Below, piece after piece: positions 1 through 5,581 of a DNA stretch of 5,581 nt; the first letter of the stretch is position 1; each line of letters opens with the position of its first letter. The translations under genes and the position numbers were made by a program. A model generated the notes under the pieces. The model made no database searches. It worked only from the letters and a program-made list of their open reading frames with translations, and had not been told where the DNA came from. Source of the DNA: Spirochaetes bacterium ADurb.Bin110. GTDB lineage: Bacteria > Spirochaetota > Spirochaetia > Treponematales > Rectinemataceae. Location: NCBI GenBank assembly GCA_002070755.1, contig MWDY01000245.1, forward strand, positions 1-5,581. Reading direction: 5' to 3'.

Positions 1-531
1 CATCCTCTCTAATGCTCCTTCAACTTGAAGAAATACAAATGGAAGGAGGTACATGCTTTCGATTACAATGATGCCGCCCATACTCATAATATCGATGGGC
101 GCTTTATGCAAGCCAAAGATAGAGATCATTAGCTTGTTCAAGTATCCAGATCGCGGCGATAGCAAGACTTTCCATGCAAGTGCACCAATAAACGAAGGAA
201 GCATAAATGGCACAAGAAAAAGCGCTTTCATTGTATTCTTGAAGGGCAAATCAGTGCGCGCAACCAACCATGCAAAAAAGGTCCCGACTACCGTAGAGAG
301 AAGTGTCGTGCCAGCTGCGATTATGAATGAGTTCAAGAGTGCATTGTAGGTGTTTGGATCAGACAGAACCTTGACGACTCCAGCAATGTTGAACTTTCCA
401 TTTTCAAAAAAGGCTGTAAGAAATATGAGCAATACCGGCACCGCTACAATTACGACGAGGATCAAAATGGAGAAAATAAGTATTACAGTAGATACATCTA
501 TTTTTTTTAGCGATTTTGATAAATCCTTCAT
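1..531 (-). CDS. ABC transporter inner-membrane permease, FbpB-type (N-terminal part, cut by window edge)
   Basis: This is the membrane channel subunit of a binding-protein-dependent importer. I translated it by hand: 177 codons are open from the ATG at 531-529 to the left edge, with no stop. A short basic N-terminus (MKDLSKSLKK) is followed by hydrophobic segments at about residues 15-38, 68-91, 103-122 and 146-171. The stretch from NSFIIAAGTTLLS through FFAWLVARTDLPFK to LVPFMLPSFIGALAW is typical of FbpB/ThiP-like BPD_transp_1 permeases. The fragment ends at EGALERM, just where the cytoplasmic EAA loop that docks on the ATPase should begin. FbpB-type permeases are usually over 500 residues and carry two such halves, so most of the gene is missing here. 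The start overlaps the ATPase stop by four bases (ATGA), and AAGGAG at 547-542 lies 10 bases upstream, so translation is probably coupled. The family is sure; the substrate is not. Confidence 0.9.
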   Translation of the reverse strand, partial: MKDLSKSLKKIDVSTVILIFSILILVVIVAVPVLLIFLTAFFENGKFNIAGVVKVLSDPNTYNALLNSFIIAAGTTLLSTVVGTFFAWLVARTDLPFKNTMKALFLVPFMLPSFIGALAWKVLLSPRSGYLNKLMISIFGLHKAPIDIMSMGGIIVIESMYLLPFVFLQVEGALERM

Positions 532-1619
532 TGTTGTGCCACTCCTTCTGAGTTGAACCATTTGGGTTCGAGAACTGAAAGAAACACCTTCTCTCCTGGC
601 TCGAGAATGAGATCAGCTGCAAGCGCATCATCGGTAAGAGCCTGTGCACGGATCGGAATACCCTGGAAATCAAAGAGATAGTCGACAATTGGACCGAGAA
701 TGGTTACGCGGGTCGCTATGGCAGGAAAATCAGCCGAATTCCCTTTCCTTTCAATTTGCACATCCATAGGTCTAAATCCAAGAATCCCTTCCTTTCCTTC
801 CATTGATGATGGCGCAACAAAAGGAAGCTCCACTGTCTTATCTTCTATTTTTGCAGATGCAAAATGCTCTGAGACTTTGATGGAGATGATGTTCGAAATA
901 CCTAAAAACTTGAAAACGAATATATCTATGGGATGGGTGTAGATTATTTCAGGTGTATCGATCTGGTGTATCCTGCCAGCTTCATCCATTATGGCGAGTC
1001 TATCGGATAGAGCCATCGCGACTTCCTGATCATGAGTTACATATAGGATCGTTGCTCCAGTCGCCTTCTGGATTTCTTTGATTTCAAAGCGCATCTCCTC
1101 ACGCAGATTCGCATCGAGATTAGTAAGCGGCTCATCGAGAAGAAGTATCTCAGGACGCATAACCAAGGCGCGTGCAAGTGCGACGCGCTGCTGTTGCCCT
1201 CCAGAAAGTTGGTAAGGAAAACGCATCTCATAGCCATCTAGGTTTACAAGCGCTAATGCATCATGAACACGTTTTGCTATGTCGCTCTTTGTAACTCCAG
1301 CTATTTCCAGGGGATAGGCAACGTTACCATACACTGTTTTATGGGGCCAAACTGCGTAATCCTGAAAGACAACGCCAATCTTACGTTCTTCTGGTGGTAG
1401 AGCATGATGAGTATCTGCCACTTTAGTTTCGCCAATAAGAACTTCGCCTGCATCGGGCGTTTCAAAACCTGCAATCAGTCGTAGTATGATCGTCTTTCCG
1501 CAACCAGAAGGCCCAATTATTGTAAAGCACTCGCCGCTTCTGATATGAAGGTCGAATCGATCCAAGATTATATGGTCGCCAAATGCCTTTTTGATCTGCT
1601 GCAATTTCAGATCAGCCAC
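528..1619 (-). CDS. ABC transporter ATP-binding protein, FbpC/PotA-like
   Basis: This cytoplasmic ATPase powers the importer encoded around it. The protein has 363 residues, normal for the FbpC/PotA/MalK class. Visible motifs are Walker A GPSGCGKT (36-43), Q-loop Q86 in VVFQDYAVWPH, signature LSGGQQQR (138-145), Walker B ILLLDEP (158-164), D-loop NLDA (167-170) and switch histidine H196 in VTHDQ. Residues from about 278 to 350 (GFRPMDVQI through VFLSVLEPKW) look like a TOBE domain. A small oddity is isoleucine at 44, where GKTTLLR is usual; the lysine and threonine that bind phosphate are kept, so activity is expected. The start codon is GTG, chosen because AAGGAG sits six bases upstream and the N-terminus ADLKLQQIKKAFG aligns with the usual family start. 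VWPH in the Q-loop region is common in FbpC-like proteins. The gene follows the binding protein after 104 bases and overlaps the permease by ATGA. Confidence 0.95.
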   Translation of the reverse strand: MADLKLQQIKKAFGDHIILDRFDLHIRSGECFTIIGPSGCGKTIILRLIAGFETPDAGEVLIGETKVADTHHALPPEERKIGVVFQDYAVWPHKTVYGNVAYPLEIAGVTKSDIAKRVHDALALVNLDGYEMRFPYQLSGGQQQRVALARALVMRPEILLLDEPLTNLDANLREEMRFEIKEIQKATGATILYVTHDQEVAMALSDRLAIMDEAGRIHQIDTPEIIYTHPIDIFVFKFLGISNIISIKVSEHFASAKIEDKTVELPFVAPSSMEGKEGILGFRPMDVQIERKGNSADFPAIATRVTILGPIVDYLFDFQGIPIRAQALTDDALAADLILEPGEKVFLSVLEPKWFNSEGVAQQ

Positions 1620-1625
1620 TCTATT

Positions 1626-1631
1626 CTCCTT
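1626..1631 (-). promoter_or_regulatory. Ribosome binding site fixing the GTG start of the ATPase gene
   Basis: AAGGAG on the minus strand lies six bases before GTG at 1619-1617. This is the only strong Shine-Dalgarno match near the N-terminus and supports GTG as the real start. Confidence 0.75.
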
Positions 1632-1652
1632 TCAATAAGGGAATCTAAAGAA

Positions 1653-1684
1653 GGCTGTGGAGCGGAAAAACCCACTCCACAGCC
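1653..1684 (-). terminator. Intercistronic stem-loop, possible partial terminator or mRNA-stabilising hairpin
   Basis: In the minus-strand RNA, the arm GGCUGUGGAGUGG pairs with CCGCUCCACAGCC across a six-base loop (GUUUUU). That gives 13 base pairs, 12 Watson-Crick and one U-G wobble. The hairpin starts 39 bases after the TAG stop of the binding-protein gene and ends 33 bases before the GTG of the ATPase gene. It is followed by UUCUUUAGAUU, a broken U tract, so it resembles a leaky intrinsic terminator. In many importer operons a stem-loop after the binding-protein gene keeps that protein in excess over the membrane subunits. Applying this here is an inference. The structure itself is read directly from the sequence. 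Confidence 0.75.
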
Positions 1685-1723
1685 GAAATATAGCCCGCTA
1701 GGAATACGGCCTTTCTTCGATAG

Positions 1724-2710
1724 CTATTTGCTCTGCATAATAGAAATGAATTTGTCTATGATTGCCTGTTTTTCATCTATGAGCTTGATATAATCGATCT
1801 TGATAGAGCGCTTGACGGCTTCTTCAGGTGATACAAGCCCAACTCCTTCGGCTATGGGAACATCGCGCCTTATAGGCAATGTGCAATTGCTGGCTATAAT
1901 TGCCTGACCATCTTTGGAAAGCAGAAAATCTACGAATTTCTGTGCTGCCGAGAGGTTCGGTGTTCCTTTGAAGATTGCAACTGGACTGGGAATGACGAGC
2001 ATCTGTTTTGGATAAGCAAAACCAAGCGGAGCGCCAAGTTTTATTTTATCGATAGTTATGTAATCTACGCCAATACAAGCAACAAGATCTCCTGCTGCGG
2101 TGTCATCAACCACCTGACCCGATCCTTCGCCCATCTTTGCGCCGTTCGCGCGCAATTTTTGTATGAAATCCCATCCAAATGTATCTACTAGCATAGCGAC
2201 AGAGACCATTGCTGTGCCTGAAAGAGCAGGATTCGCAATTCCAAACCCGTTCTTGTATTCTGGCGTAAGAAGATCGGTCCACTCTTTTGGTGGCGTCTTT
2301 ATCTTGTTCGTGTTGTAGGCAATTCCAAGTGTTCCCAATCTGGCGGGTGTGAATTCATAATCAGGATCGAAAAGAGGACTTACAACATTCTTCGCTTCAG
2401 GCGATTCATAGCGCTGAAGGATTCCTTCTTTCTTCATGGCATAGAAGTCAGGAACTTCGCTTGTCCATATTACATCCACGGCAAGCTTGCCCGACTGGCG
2501 CTCTGCGGCGATTTTGGCCATGATTTTGCCGGCTCCTGCTGAATAATAATCAAGAGAAACATTAGGATATTTCTTCTCGAATCCTTTCTTGAGATCTCCA
2601 ATGAGCGTCTCTTTCATCGATGTATAGACCATCAGTTTTTCTTTTTTCTGAGCAAAGACAGGTGTCGTCAGAATAGACAAAATTAAGAAAATGAATACCC
2701 ATTTTCTCAT
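1724..2710 (-). CDS. Periplasmic substrate-binding protein of an FbpA/AfuA-like ABC importer
   Basis: This is the extracytoplasmic ligand-binding component of the importer encoded downstream. It has 328 residues. The N-terminus MRKWVFIFLILSILTTPVFA is a classical Sec signal peptide with likely cleavage after VFA (residue 20); there is no lipobox cysteine, so a soluble periplasmic protein is expected. The mature part has the type 2 periplasmic-binding-protein pattern: KLMVYTSMKE (25-34), DYYSAGAGKIMAKIAAER (54-71), VDVIWTSEVPDFYAM (78-92), RLGTLGIAYNTNKIK (124-138), NPALSGTAMVS (160-170), GVDYITIDK (214-222) and SPVAIFKGTPN (242-252). Relatives are commonly named iron(III)-binding proteins. 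However, classical FbpA uses a histidine near the first strand and two adjacent tyrosines late in the protein; here the equivalents seem to be M32/K33 and D216-Y217. AfuA-type relatives bind hexose phosphates, so the ligand is left open. ATG is preceded by a strong Shine-Dalgarno sequence. Fold and role are confident, substrate is not. Confidence 0.92.
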   Translation of the reverse strand: MRKWVFIFLILSILTTPVFAQKKEKLMVYTSMKETLIGDLKKGFEKKYPNVSLDYYSAGAGKIMAKIAAERQSGKLAVDVIWTSEVPDFYAMKKEGILQRYESPEAKNVVSPLFDPDYEFTPARLGTLGIAYNTNKIKTPPKEWTDLLTPEYKNGFGIANPALSGTAMVSVAMLVDTFGWDFIQKLRANGAKMGEGSGQVVDDTAAGDLVACIGVDYITIDKIKLGAPLGFAYPKQMLVIPSPVAIFKGTPNLSAAQKFVDFLLSKDGQAIIASNCTLPIRRDVPIAEGVGLVSPEEAVKRSIKIDYIKLIDEKQAIIDKFISIMQSK

Positions 2711-2715
2711 AATAG

Positions 2716-2722
2716 ACCTCCT
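2716..2722 (-). promoter_or_regulatory. Strong ribosome binding site of the binding-protein gene
   Basis: AGGAGGT on the minus strand lies five bases before the ATG at 2710-2708. It is the best Shine-Dalgarno match in the window, in keeping with high expression of a binding protein, and it settles the start codon. Confidence 0.85.
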
Positions 2723-2741
2723 ATGGATCGAATGAGATTGT

Positions 2742-2760
2742 GCGCCTAAAGGCGCTTATA
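2742..2760 (-). promoter_or_regulatory. Possible -10 element overlapping a small dyad, upstream of the binding-protein gene
   Basis: On the minus strand TATAAG (2760-2755) matches five of six bases of a sigma70 -10 box. Its last base begins the inverted repeat GCGCC-TTTA-GGCGC (2755-2742). If the -10 box is real, the start site would fall inside the dyad, where a repressor site would often be. No good -35 hexamer is found 16-18 bases upstream, so the promoter is uncertain; an activator-dependent promoter or a short leader hairpin are alternatives. Confidence 0.3.
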
Positions 2761-2851
2761 GAACTACAGTTTTGGGTTGTTTGGGCGAATTAGCAATGAG
2801 TACTTTGGTACTTCTTTCGAAATTTTGTGATTAATGTTACGAATTGATCTC

Positions 2852-3244
2852 TCATAATCCGAGAGTCTCTTCAATAAAATCGAGACTGGTGTACACAGCA
2901 GCGCGTGCCTTAGTAGACAAAGCAGGTAGGATACGCGCCATCGATATCTGCGCAAAATAAATTCTAGTACCTTGTTCGGCGTATCTTTCGCAAGCTGAGA
3001 CGACTTCAGCATCGTGACTTGATGTATCACCTCGATTGAGAGCCTCAAAAGCTCCATCGAGAAGACAATAGCTCCAGTCGGGAGCAAATGTCGCCTGCCT
3101 CTTACCAGAATAAGAGTTGGCTGGAGCGCCAGATCTTAAAGGTGCTTCTTCGAGCCTGATTTCATTCATCTCCGAATCTCTTGCATAATCCTGTACAAGA
3201 TCGTAGAGCTCTCTATAGGGAACTACAATTAGCATTCTAATCAT
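2852..3244 (-). CDS. Short hypothetical protein: PrpR_N-like start joined to an Asp/Glu-racemase-like C-terminus; possible gene remnant
   Basis: This 130-residue ORF has no clear single family. Residues 1-38 (MIRMLIVVPYRELYDLVQDY and on) read like the first strand and helix of PrpR_N-type sensor domains. Residues from about 60 to 130 instead follow the C-terminal part of Asp/Glu-racemase-like proteins: LLDGAFEALNRGDTSSHD, then IYFAQISMARILPAL, then AAVYTSLDFIEETL, where the family commonly has GAFEAL.AGD..HD, VLAQASMAR and PVLTSP..GVE. Such racemases are around 220 residues or more, so the N-terminal half and its catalytic cysteine are absent. Residues 39-59 (APANSYSGKRQATFAPDWSYC) match neither. 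The Shine-Dalgarno is weak: only AGG, about nine bases before ATG at 3244-3242; ATG at residue 4 is an alternative start. It lies 49 bases after the regulator gene and 141 before the binding-protein gene. I infer a deletion-made chimera, translated or not. A small ligand-binding protein is the other possibility. The similarities are from memory of motif patterns, not from alignment. Confidence 0.5.
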   Translation of the reverse strand: MIRMLIVVPYRELYDLVQDYARDSEMNEIRLEEAPLRSGAPANSYSGKRQATFAPDWSYCLLDGAFEALNRGDTSSHDAEVVSACERYAEQGTRIYFAQISMARILPALSTKARAAVYTSLDFIEETLGL

Positions 3245-3271
3245 TTGCTATTACCTATGGTGATTGTAAAC

Positions 3272-3290
3272 CCAGTACATTGCTTACTGG
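3272..3290 (-). terminator. Small hairpin just after the regulator stop codon, weak terminator candidate
   Basis: In the minus-strand RNA CCAGUA pairs with UACUGG across the loop AGCAAUG, beginning three bases after the TAA of the regulator gene. It can be lengthened by one U-G pair. The following GUUUAC has only a three-U run, so termination would be weak. It could instead be chance pairing. Confidence 0.3.
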
Positions 3291-3293
3291 AAC

Positions 3294-4697
3294 TTATTGA
3301 TCTTCATGTGAAATATCGCTTGGCTCTTTTTCATTAAGTCCGGCTCTTATTGCAAAAAACACAGCCTCAATTCTGTCATGTATGCCAAGTTTTCGATAGA
3401 GATTTGAAAGATAATTCTTGACAGTCTGCTCCTGTAGATTAAGATCGCTAGCAATTTCCTTGTTGCTAAGCCCCTTTGCAAGCCCTGCAAGAATGGCTTG
3501 CTCTCTTGCGCTTAAAGATTTTTGGATCTTGGCTTCATTATGAGAGAGGGGAGGAAGAACTTGTTTTGTGTATGCAAAATCTCCTACTACCTCAGCTGCT
3601 TCGCTAGAAATTTGCCCACTCATATAGCTTCGGGATTTTACGCGTAGAAAGAACAACATCAGGAAAAAGCCTGCAACAACAAGAGTAATAGCAAGCATAA
3701 TCATGACTGTTTTGAAAGAGTGTTTAGAATAGGGGAGAACAGTAAAGAGTTGCCAGGACTTTTCAGGCACCGATCTCCAAATGACAAGATAATTACGACT
3801 AGGACGGGATAGAATAGATTGATTGATAATATATCTGCCACTTTCTCTATCGGCTTGAGGCCAGGGAGATATATATCCGGGCACGATTTCTTCTGCCGAG
3901 CAACCGATCAATCTAGGGGCAATGCACCCAAGAATCTTCCCTTCCTCACTTACAAGTACGCTCAGATCCGTCTTTGGAATGCTGGAATCGCTATTCCAAT
4001 AACCTCCTGCAACAGTCGTAGCAATGCGTTCTGGGTTCACTAGAAGTATGAGAAGACCAAGGTGCTCCCCGCTCGAAACATCTTTGATTGTTCTTGCACA
4101 TATCAGGTAATTGGATGTTTCAGAAGAATCTGTTGACGAAGGTGAGGAAATCTGAAGAAAAGTCCATATAGGCTTCCCTCCTGCTTTCTCTGCAATCTCG
4201 GCAGCTTGGGTCTTTGCTGAATTCCAGACTAATCTGGTAAGAGAATCTGTCATAGTAAGAGGGCGTTTATTAATGTTTGATGAATCGAAGAACATAGCAT
4301 CTTCAAGCTCTGGTGATGCCTCGGCCATTCCCTCCATAAAATAAGAAAAAATGGAATTCCATCTAGACACATCGTAAGTTTCTTTTGATGCTGTATAATC
4401 CAGGAGCAGATCGTTCAGTATTCTGTTAGAATAGAACTGATAAGTAATCGCTTCGATAGCATTAGCCAGTTCTGATGCTCTCTGAGCTCTTGCTTCGATT
4501 AGACGTTCTGCATATTCGATATTATCAGACGCAATGGGATTGTATAATATCATAAGAATAATGAATGCTATTGCCAGAATAAGAACAATAAAGAAAAACA
4601 CCAACAATCGAGAAAAGCGACCAGACTGACCTTCCTTTGGATGCAAAACTTGTCTTGAGATAAAACCTAAATTGTATGATTCTCCGCCGAAATTCAT
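3294..4697 (-). CDS. Membrane-anchored LuxR-type transcriptional regulator with Cache-like periplasmic sensor
   Basis: This looks like a one-component sensor-regulator that detects an external ligand and binds DNA from the membrane. The 467 residues run as follows: cytoplasmic N-terminus (1-30); TM1 LLVFFFIVLILAIAFIILMI and on (31-52); extracytoplasmic domain of about 275 residues (53-329); TM2 VMIMLAITLVVAGFFLMLFF (331-350); cytoplasmic linker (352-393); and a LuxR/GerE helix-turn-helix LSAREQAILAGLAKGLSNKE and on to about 454, including the recognition-helix pattern EQTVKNYLSNLYRKLGIHDR. No receiver or kinase domain is present. The outer domain has LGLLILLVNPERIATTV, LSVLVSEEGKILG and, before TM2, SWQLFTVLPYS. 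These resemble dCache domains of YesM-like sugar sensors; that subfamily call is inference. The ATG at 4697-4695 has no Shine-Dalgarno, and a promoter -10 box lies only eight bases before it, suggesting leaderless translation. No better-supported downstream start precedes TM1. The target genes are unknown; the xylosidase upstream and the importer downstream are candidates. Confidence 0.88.
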   Translation of the reverse strand: MNFGGESYNLGFISRQVLHPKEGQSGRFSRLLVFFFIVLILAIAFIILMILYNPIASDNIEYAERLIEARAQRASELANAIEAITYQFYSNRILNDLLLDYTASKETYDVSRWNSIFSYFMEGMAEASPELEDAMFFDSSNINKRPLTMTDSLTRLVWNSAKTQAAEIAEKAGGKPIWTFLQISSPSSTDSSETSNYLICARTIKDVSSGEHLGLLILLVNPERIATTVAGGYWNSDSSIPKTDLSVLVSEEGKILGCIAPRLIGCSAEEIVPGYISPWPQADRESGRYIINQSILSRPSRNYLVIWRSVPEKSWQLFTVLPYSKHSFKTVMIMLAITLVVAGFFLMLFFLRVKSRSYMSGQISSEAAEVVGDFAYTKQVLPPLSHNEAKIQKSLSAREQAILAGLAKGLSNKEIASDLNLQEQTVKNYLSNLYRKLGIHDRIEAVFFAIRAGLNEKEPSDISHEDQ

Positions 4698-4705
4698 TGC
4701 ATATT

Positions 4706-4733
4706 AGTATAACATGAGAGTGCGCAATGTTAA
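4706..4733 (-). promoter_or_regulatory. Sigma70-type promoter of the LuxR-type regulator gene
   Basis: On the minus strand TTAACA (4733-4728) and TATACT (4711-4706) each match five of six consensus bases, with a 16-base spacer. The ATG of the regulator starts eight bases after the -10 box, so the expected transcription start is at or one base before the A of the start codon. The rest of the gap up to 4921 is AT-rich and shows no other gene or clear terminator. Confidence 0.55.
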
Positions 4734-4921
4734 GCAGCAGCTTCCAGGTAACTGAGCGAGACTTGTAGCTAAAAATTTAGAAGCATAGTTAATCGTTGAT
4801 CGCAGATATCTTTAAGAGCAAAATCTTTATTCTCTAGCTACATTATTCAAAGAAATGATCATCTATTGCTATCTAATCTTGATCCATATATTTTACTGGT
4901 TTTTATTTCTTGCTATCAAAT

Positions 4922-5581
4922 TTATACCGAGCCTAACCACAGAATCGATGTGACGAGCCTAGGATAGAGTCTTGAGCCGAGGTCTTTCCCGCTCGCTGAA
5001 TCGACCTGATCGGTAGCCGCAAAGTCGGCGCTACCAGTTTTAAGCCAAGAAGCATGGATGGCATCCCGAGACACTCGATCATCGCAGATACCAAAAATAT
5101 GCTCTGCTACATATTGATTTAAAAATATCTTGCTGAGCCATGTGTTTTTGCTTGTCGAAGAAAGTTTCCAGCCTCCCGAATAGCTGTCTATGCATAAACC
5201 CGGAACAAGAACATTCTCCAGATGGCGCTTTAAGGCACACACCAATTCTCTATATGGGCCATCTATAGCTACGGCCTCAGGAGCACCGCAGAACTTTGGA
5301 TAGATCAATCCTTCTATGGCAGGAATGATACGAGATCGATTTTCGCTTTCGAAAATAGCAGGGATAAAGCCATCGGGTTCTACCATATTTGCTGCGATGC
5401 TAGACGCTGCTAGGTCCGCTGCTTTTGCGGCAGTCCGCGATTCATCTGTTTCTTTTCCATCGATTCTCTTGAAAAGGGCTTCAAGACAAACGAATGCCGA
5501 CCAGGACTTTACAGCCAGATAGAGATTGTTTCGTGCCTGGCCCAAACTGATATCGAGAGAATCATAGGTTGTAATCTCCGC
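4922..5581 (-). CDS. Beta-xylosidase, glycoside hydrolase family 52 (C-terminal part, cut by window edge)
   Basis: GH52 enzymes release xylose from the non-reducing ends of xylo-oligosaccharides with retention of configuration. The frame is open from the right edge to TAA at 4924-4922, giving 219 residues of a protein usually near 700. The first residues are AEITTYDSLDISLGQARNNL; the frame continues upstream, so an apparent start (TTG, L13) within SLGQARNN is not a real one. Family stretches seen are TYDSLDISLGQARNNLYLAVKSW, GFIPAIFESENRSRIIPAIEGLIYPKF, GGWKLSSTSKNTWLSKIFLNQYVAEHIFGI and the end GSRLYPRLVTSILWLGSV. These belong to the C-terminal (alpha/alpha)6 barrel. In Geobacillus stearothermophilus XynB2 (705 residues) the acid/base is Asp495, about 210 residues from the end; here D7 or D10 of the fragment, in TYDSLD, lies at that distance. 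The nucleophile glutamate lies outside the window. No signal peptide can be judged. The regulator gene follows after 224 bases with its own promoter. Confidence 0.93.
   Translation of the reverse strand, partial: AEITTYDSLDISLGQARNNLYLAVKSWSAFVCLEALFKRIDGKETDESRTAAKAADLAASSIAANMVEPDGFIPAIFESENRSRIIPAIEGLIYPKFCGAPEAVAIDGPYRELVCALKRHLENVLVPGLCIDSYSGGWKLSSTSKNTWLSKIFLNQYVAEHIFGICDDRVSRDAIHASWLKTGSADFAATDQVDSASGKDLGSRLYPRLVTSILWLGSV

Noticed and set aside
53..556. Two plus-strand open frames opposite the permease start
   Set aside because: They are antisense to the permease coding frame, which has clear transmembrane and family patterns; their products match nothing known to me.
2799..2812. Hairpin AGTAC-TTTG-GTACT after the chimeric gene
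   Set aside because: The stem has only five pairs, is partly AT, and is not followed by a U run in the transcribed direction, so it is not a convincing terminator.
2764..3087. A 107-codon open frame on the minus strand overlapping the short chimeric gene
   Set aside because: The protein has no recognisable family pattern, is rich in basic and hydrophobic runs typical of out-of-frame translation, and overlaps the better-supported frame for most of its length.
4764..4842. Inverted repeat TGTAGCTA / TAGCTACA in the gap before the regulator gene
   Set aside because: The arms are eight bases long and 63 bases apart in an AT-rich gap; a match of this size is easily due to chance.
4850..4917. Possible terminator after the xylosidase gene (AAGAAAT/ATTTCTT and GATCA/TGATC pairing) and repeated TTGCTATC
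   Set aside because: The stems are short and AT-rich with a large bulge and no clean U tract, and the repeat is a single pair of 8-mers.
5546..5581. Treating TTG (5545-5543) as the start of the xylosidase gene
   Set aside because: The frame stays open to the window edge and encodes AEITTYDSLDIS, which belongs to the conserved GH52 sequence, so the gene continues to the right.

Overview
All recognisable genes in this window lie on the minus strand, so transcription runs from high to low coordinates. Base composition is moderate and slightly AT-rich by eye. The gene content points to a saccharolytic, Gram-negative-type bacterium. It has a GH52 beta-xylosidase, a membrane-anchored LuxR-type regulator with a Cache-like sensor, and a substrate-binding protein with an ordinary signal peptide and no lipobox. 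I lean towards a spirochaete (Treponema/Spirochaeta relatives, perhaps gut-associated), but only from the kinds of proteins present; no rRNA or other phylogenetic marker is in the window.

Layout in transcription order. (1) 5581-4922: the C-terminal third of a GH52 beta-xylosidase, whose 5' part lies outside the window. (2) 4921-4698: an AT-rich 224-base gap holding a good sigma70-type promoter for the next gene and no convincing terminator. (3) 4697-3294: a 467-residue regulator made of TM, Cache-like periplasmic sensor, TM and LuxR/GerE HTH. (4) 3244-2852: a short 130-residue ORF that reads like a PrpR_N-type N-terminus joined to the C-terminal part of an Asp/Glu-racemase-like protein, probably a chimeric remnant. 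(5) 2851-2711: a leader with a small dyad and a strong ribosome binding site. (6) 2710-1724: a periplasmic binding protein. (7) 1723-1620: a gap with a 13-bp stem-loop. (8) 1619-528: an ABC ATPase with a GTG start. (9) 531-1: the N-terminal half of the permease, overlapping the ATPase by ATGA and running off the left edge.

The last three genes form one ABC importer operon of the FbpABC/AfuABC type (binding protein, ATPase, two-half permease). Such systems are usually annotated as ferric iron importers, but the binding protein lacks the paired tyrosines and the histidine of classical FbpA proteins. An organic phosphate or sugar phosphate is therefore at least as plausible as iron. The regulator and xylosidase suggest a sugar-responsive neighbourhood, but nothing in the sequence directly links the regulator to either flank.

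The most interesting points are the probable leaderless mRNA of the sensor-regulator, the PrpR_N/racemase chimera next to the transporter, the stem-loop placed between the binding protein and the rest of the transporter, and the doubtful iron assignment. I found no CRISPR array, tRNA, rRNA or insertion sequence.
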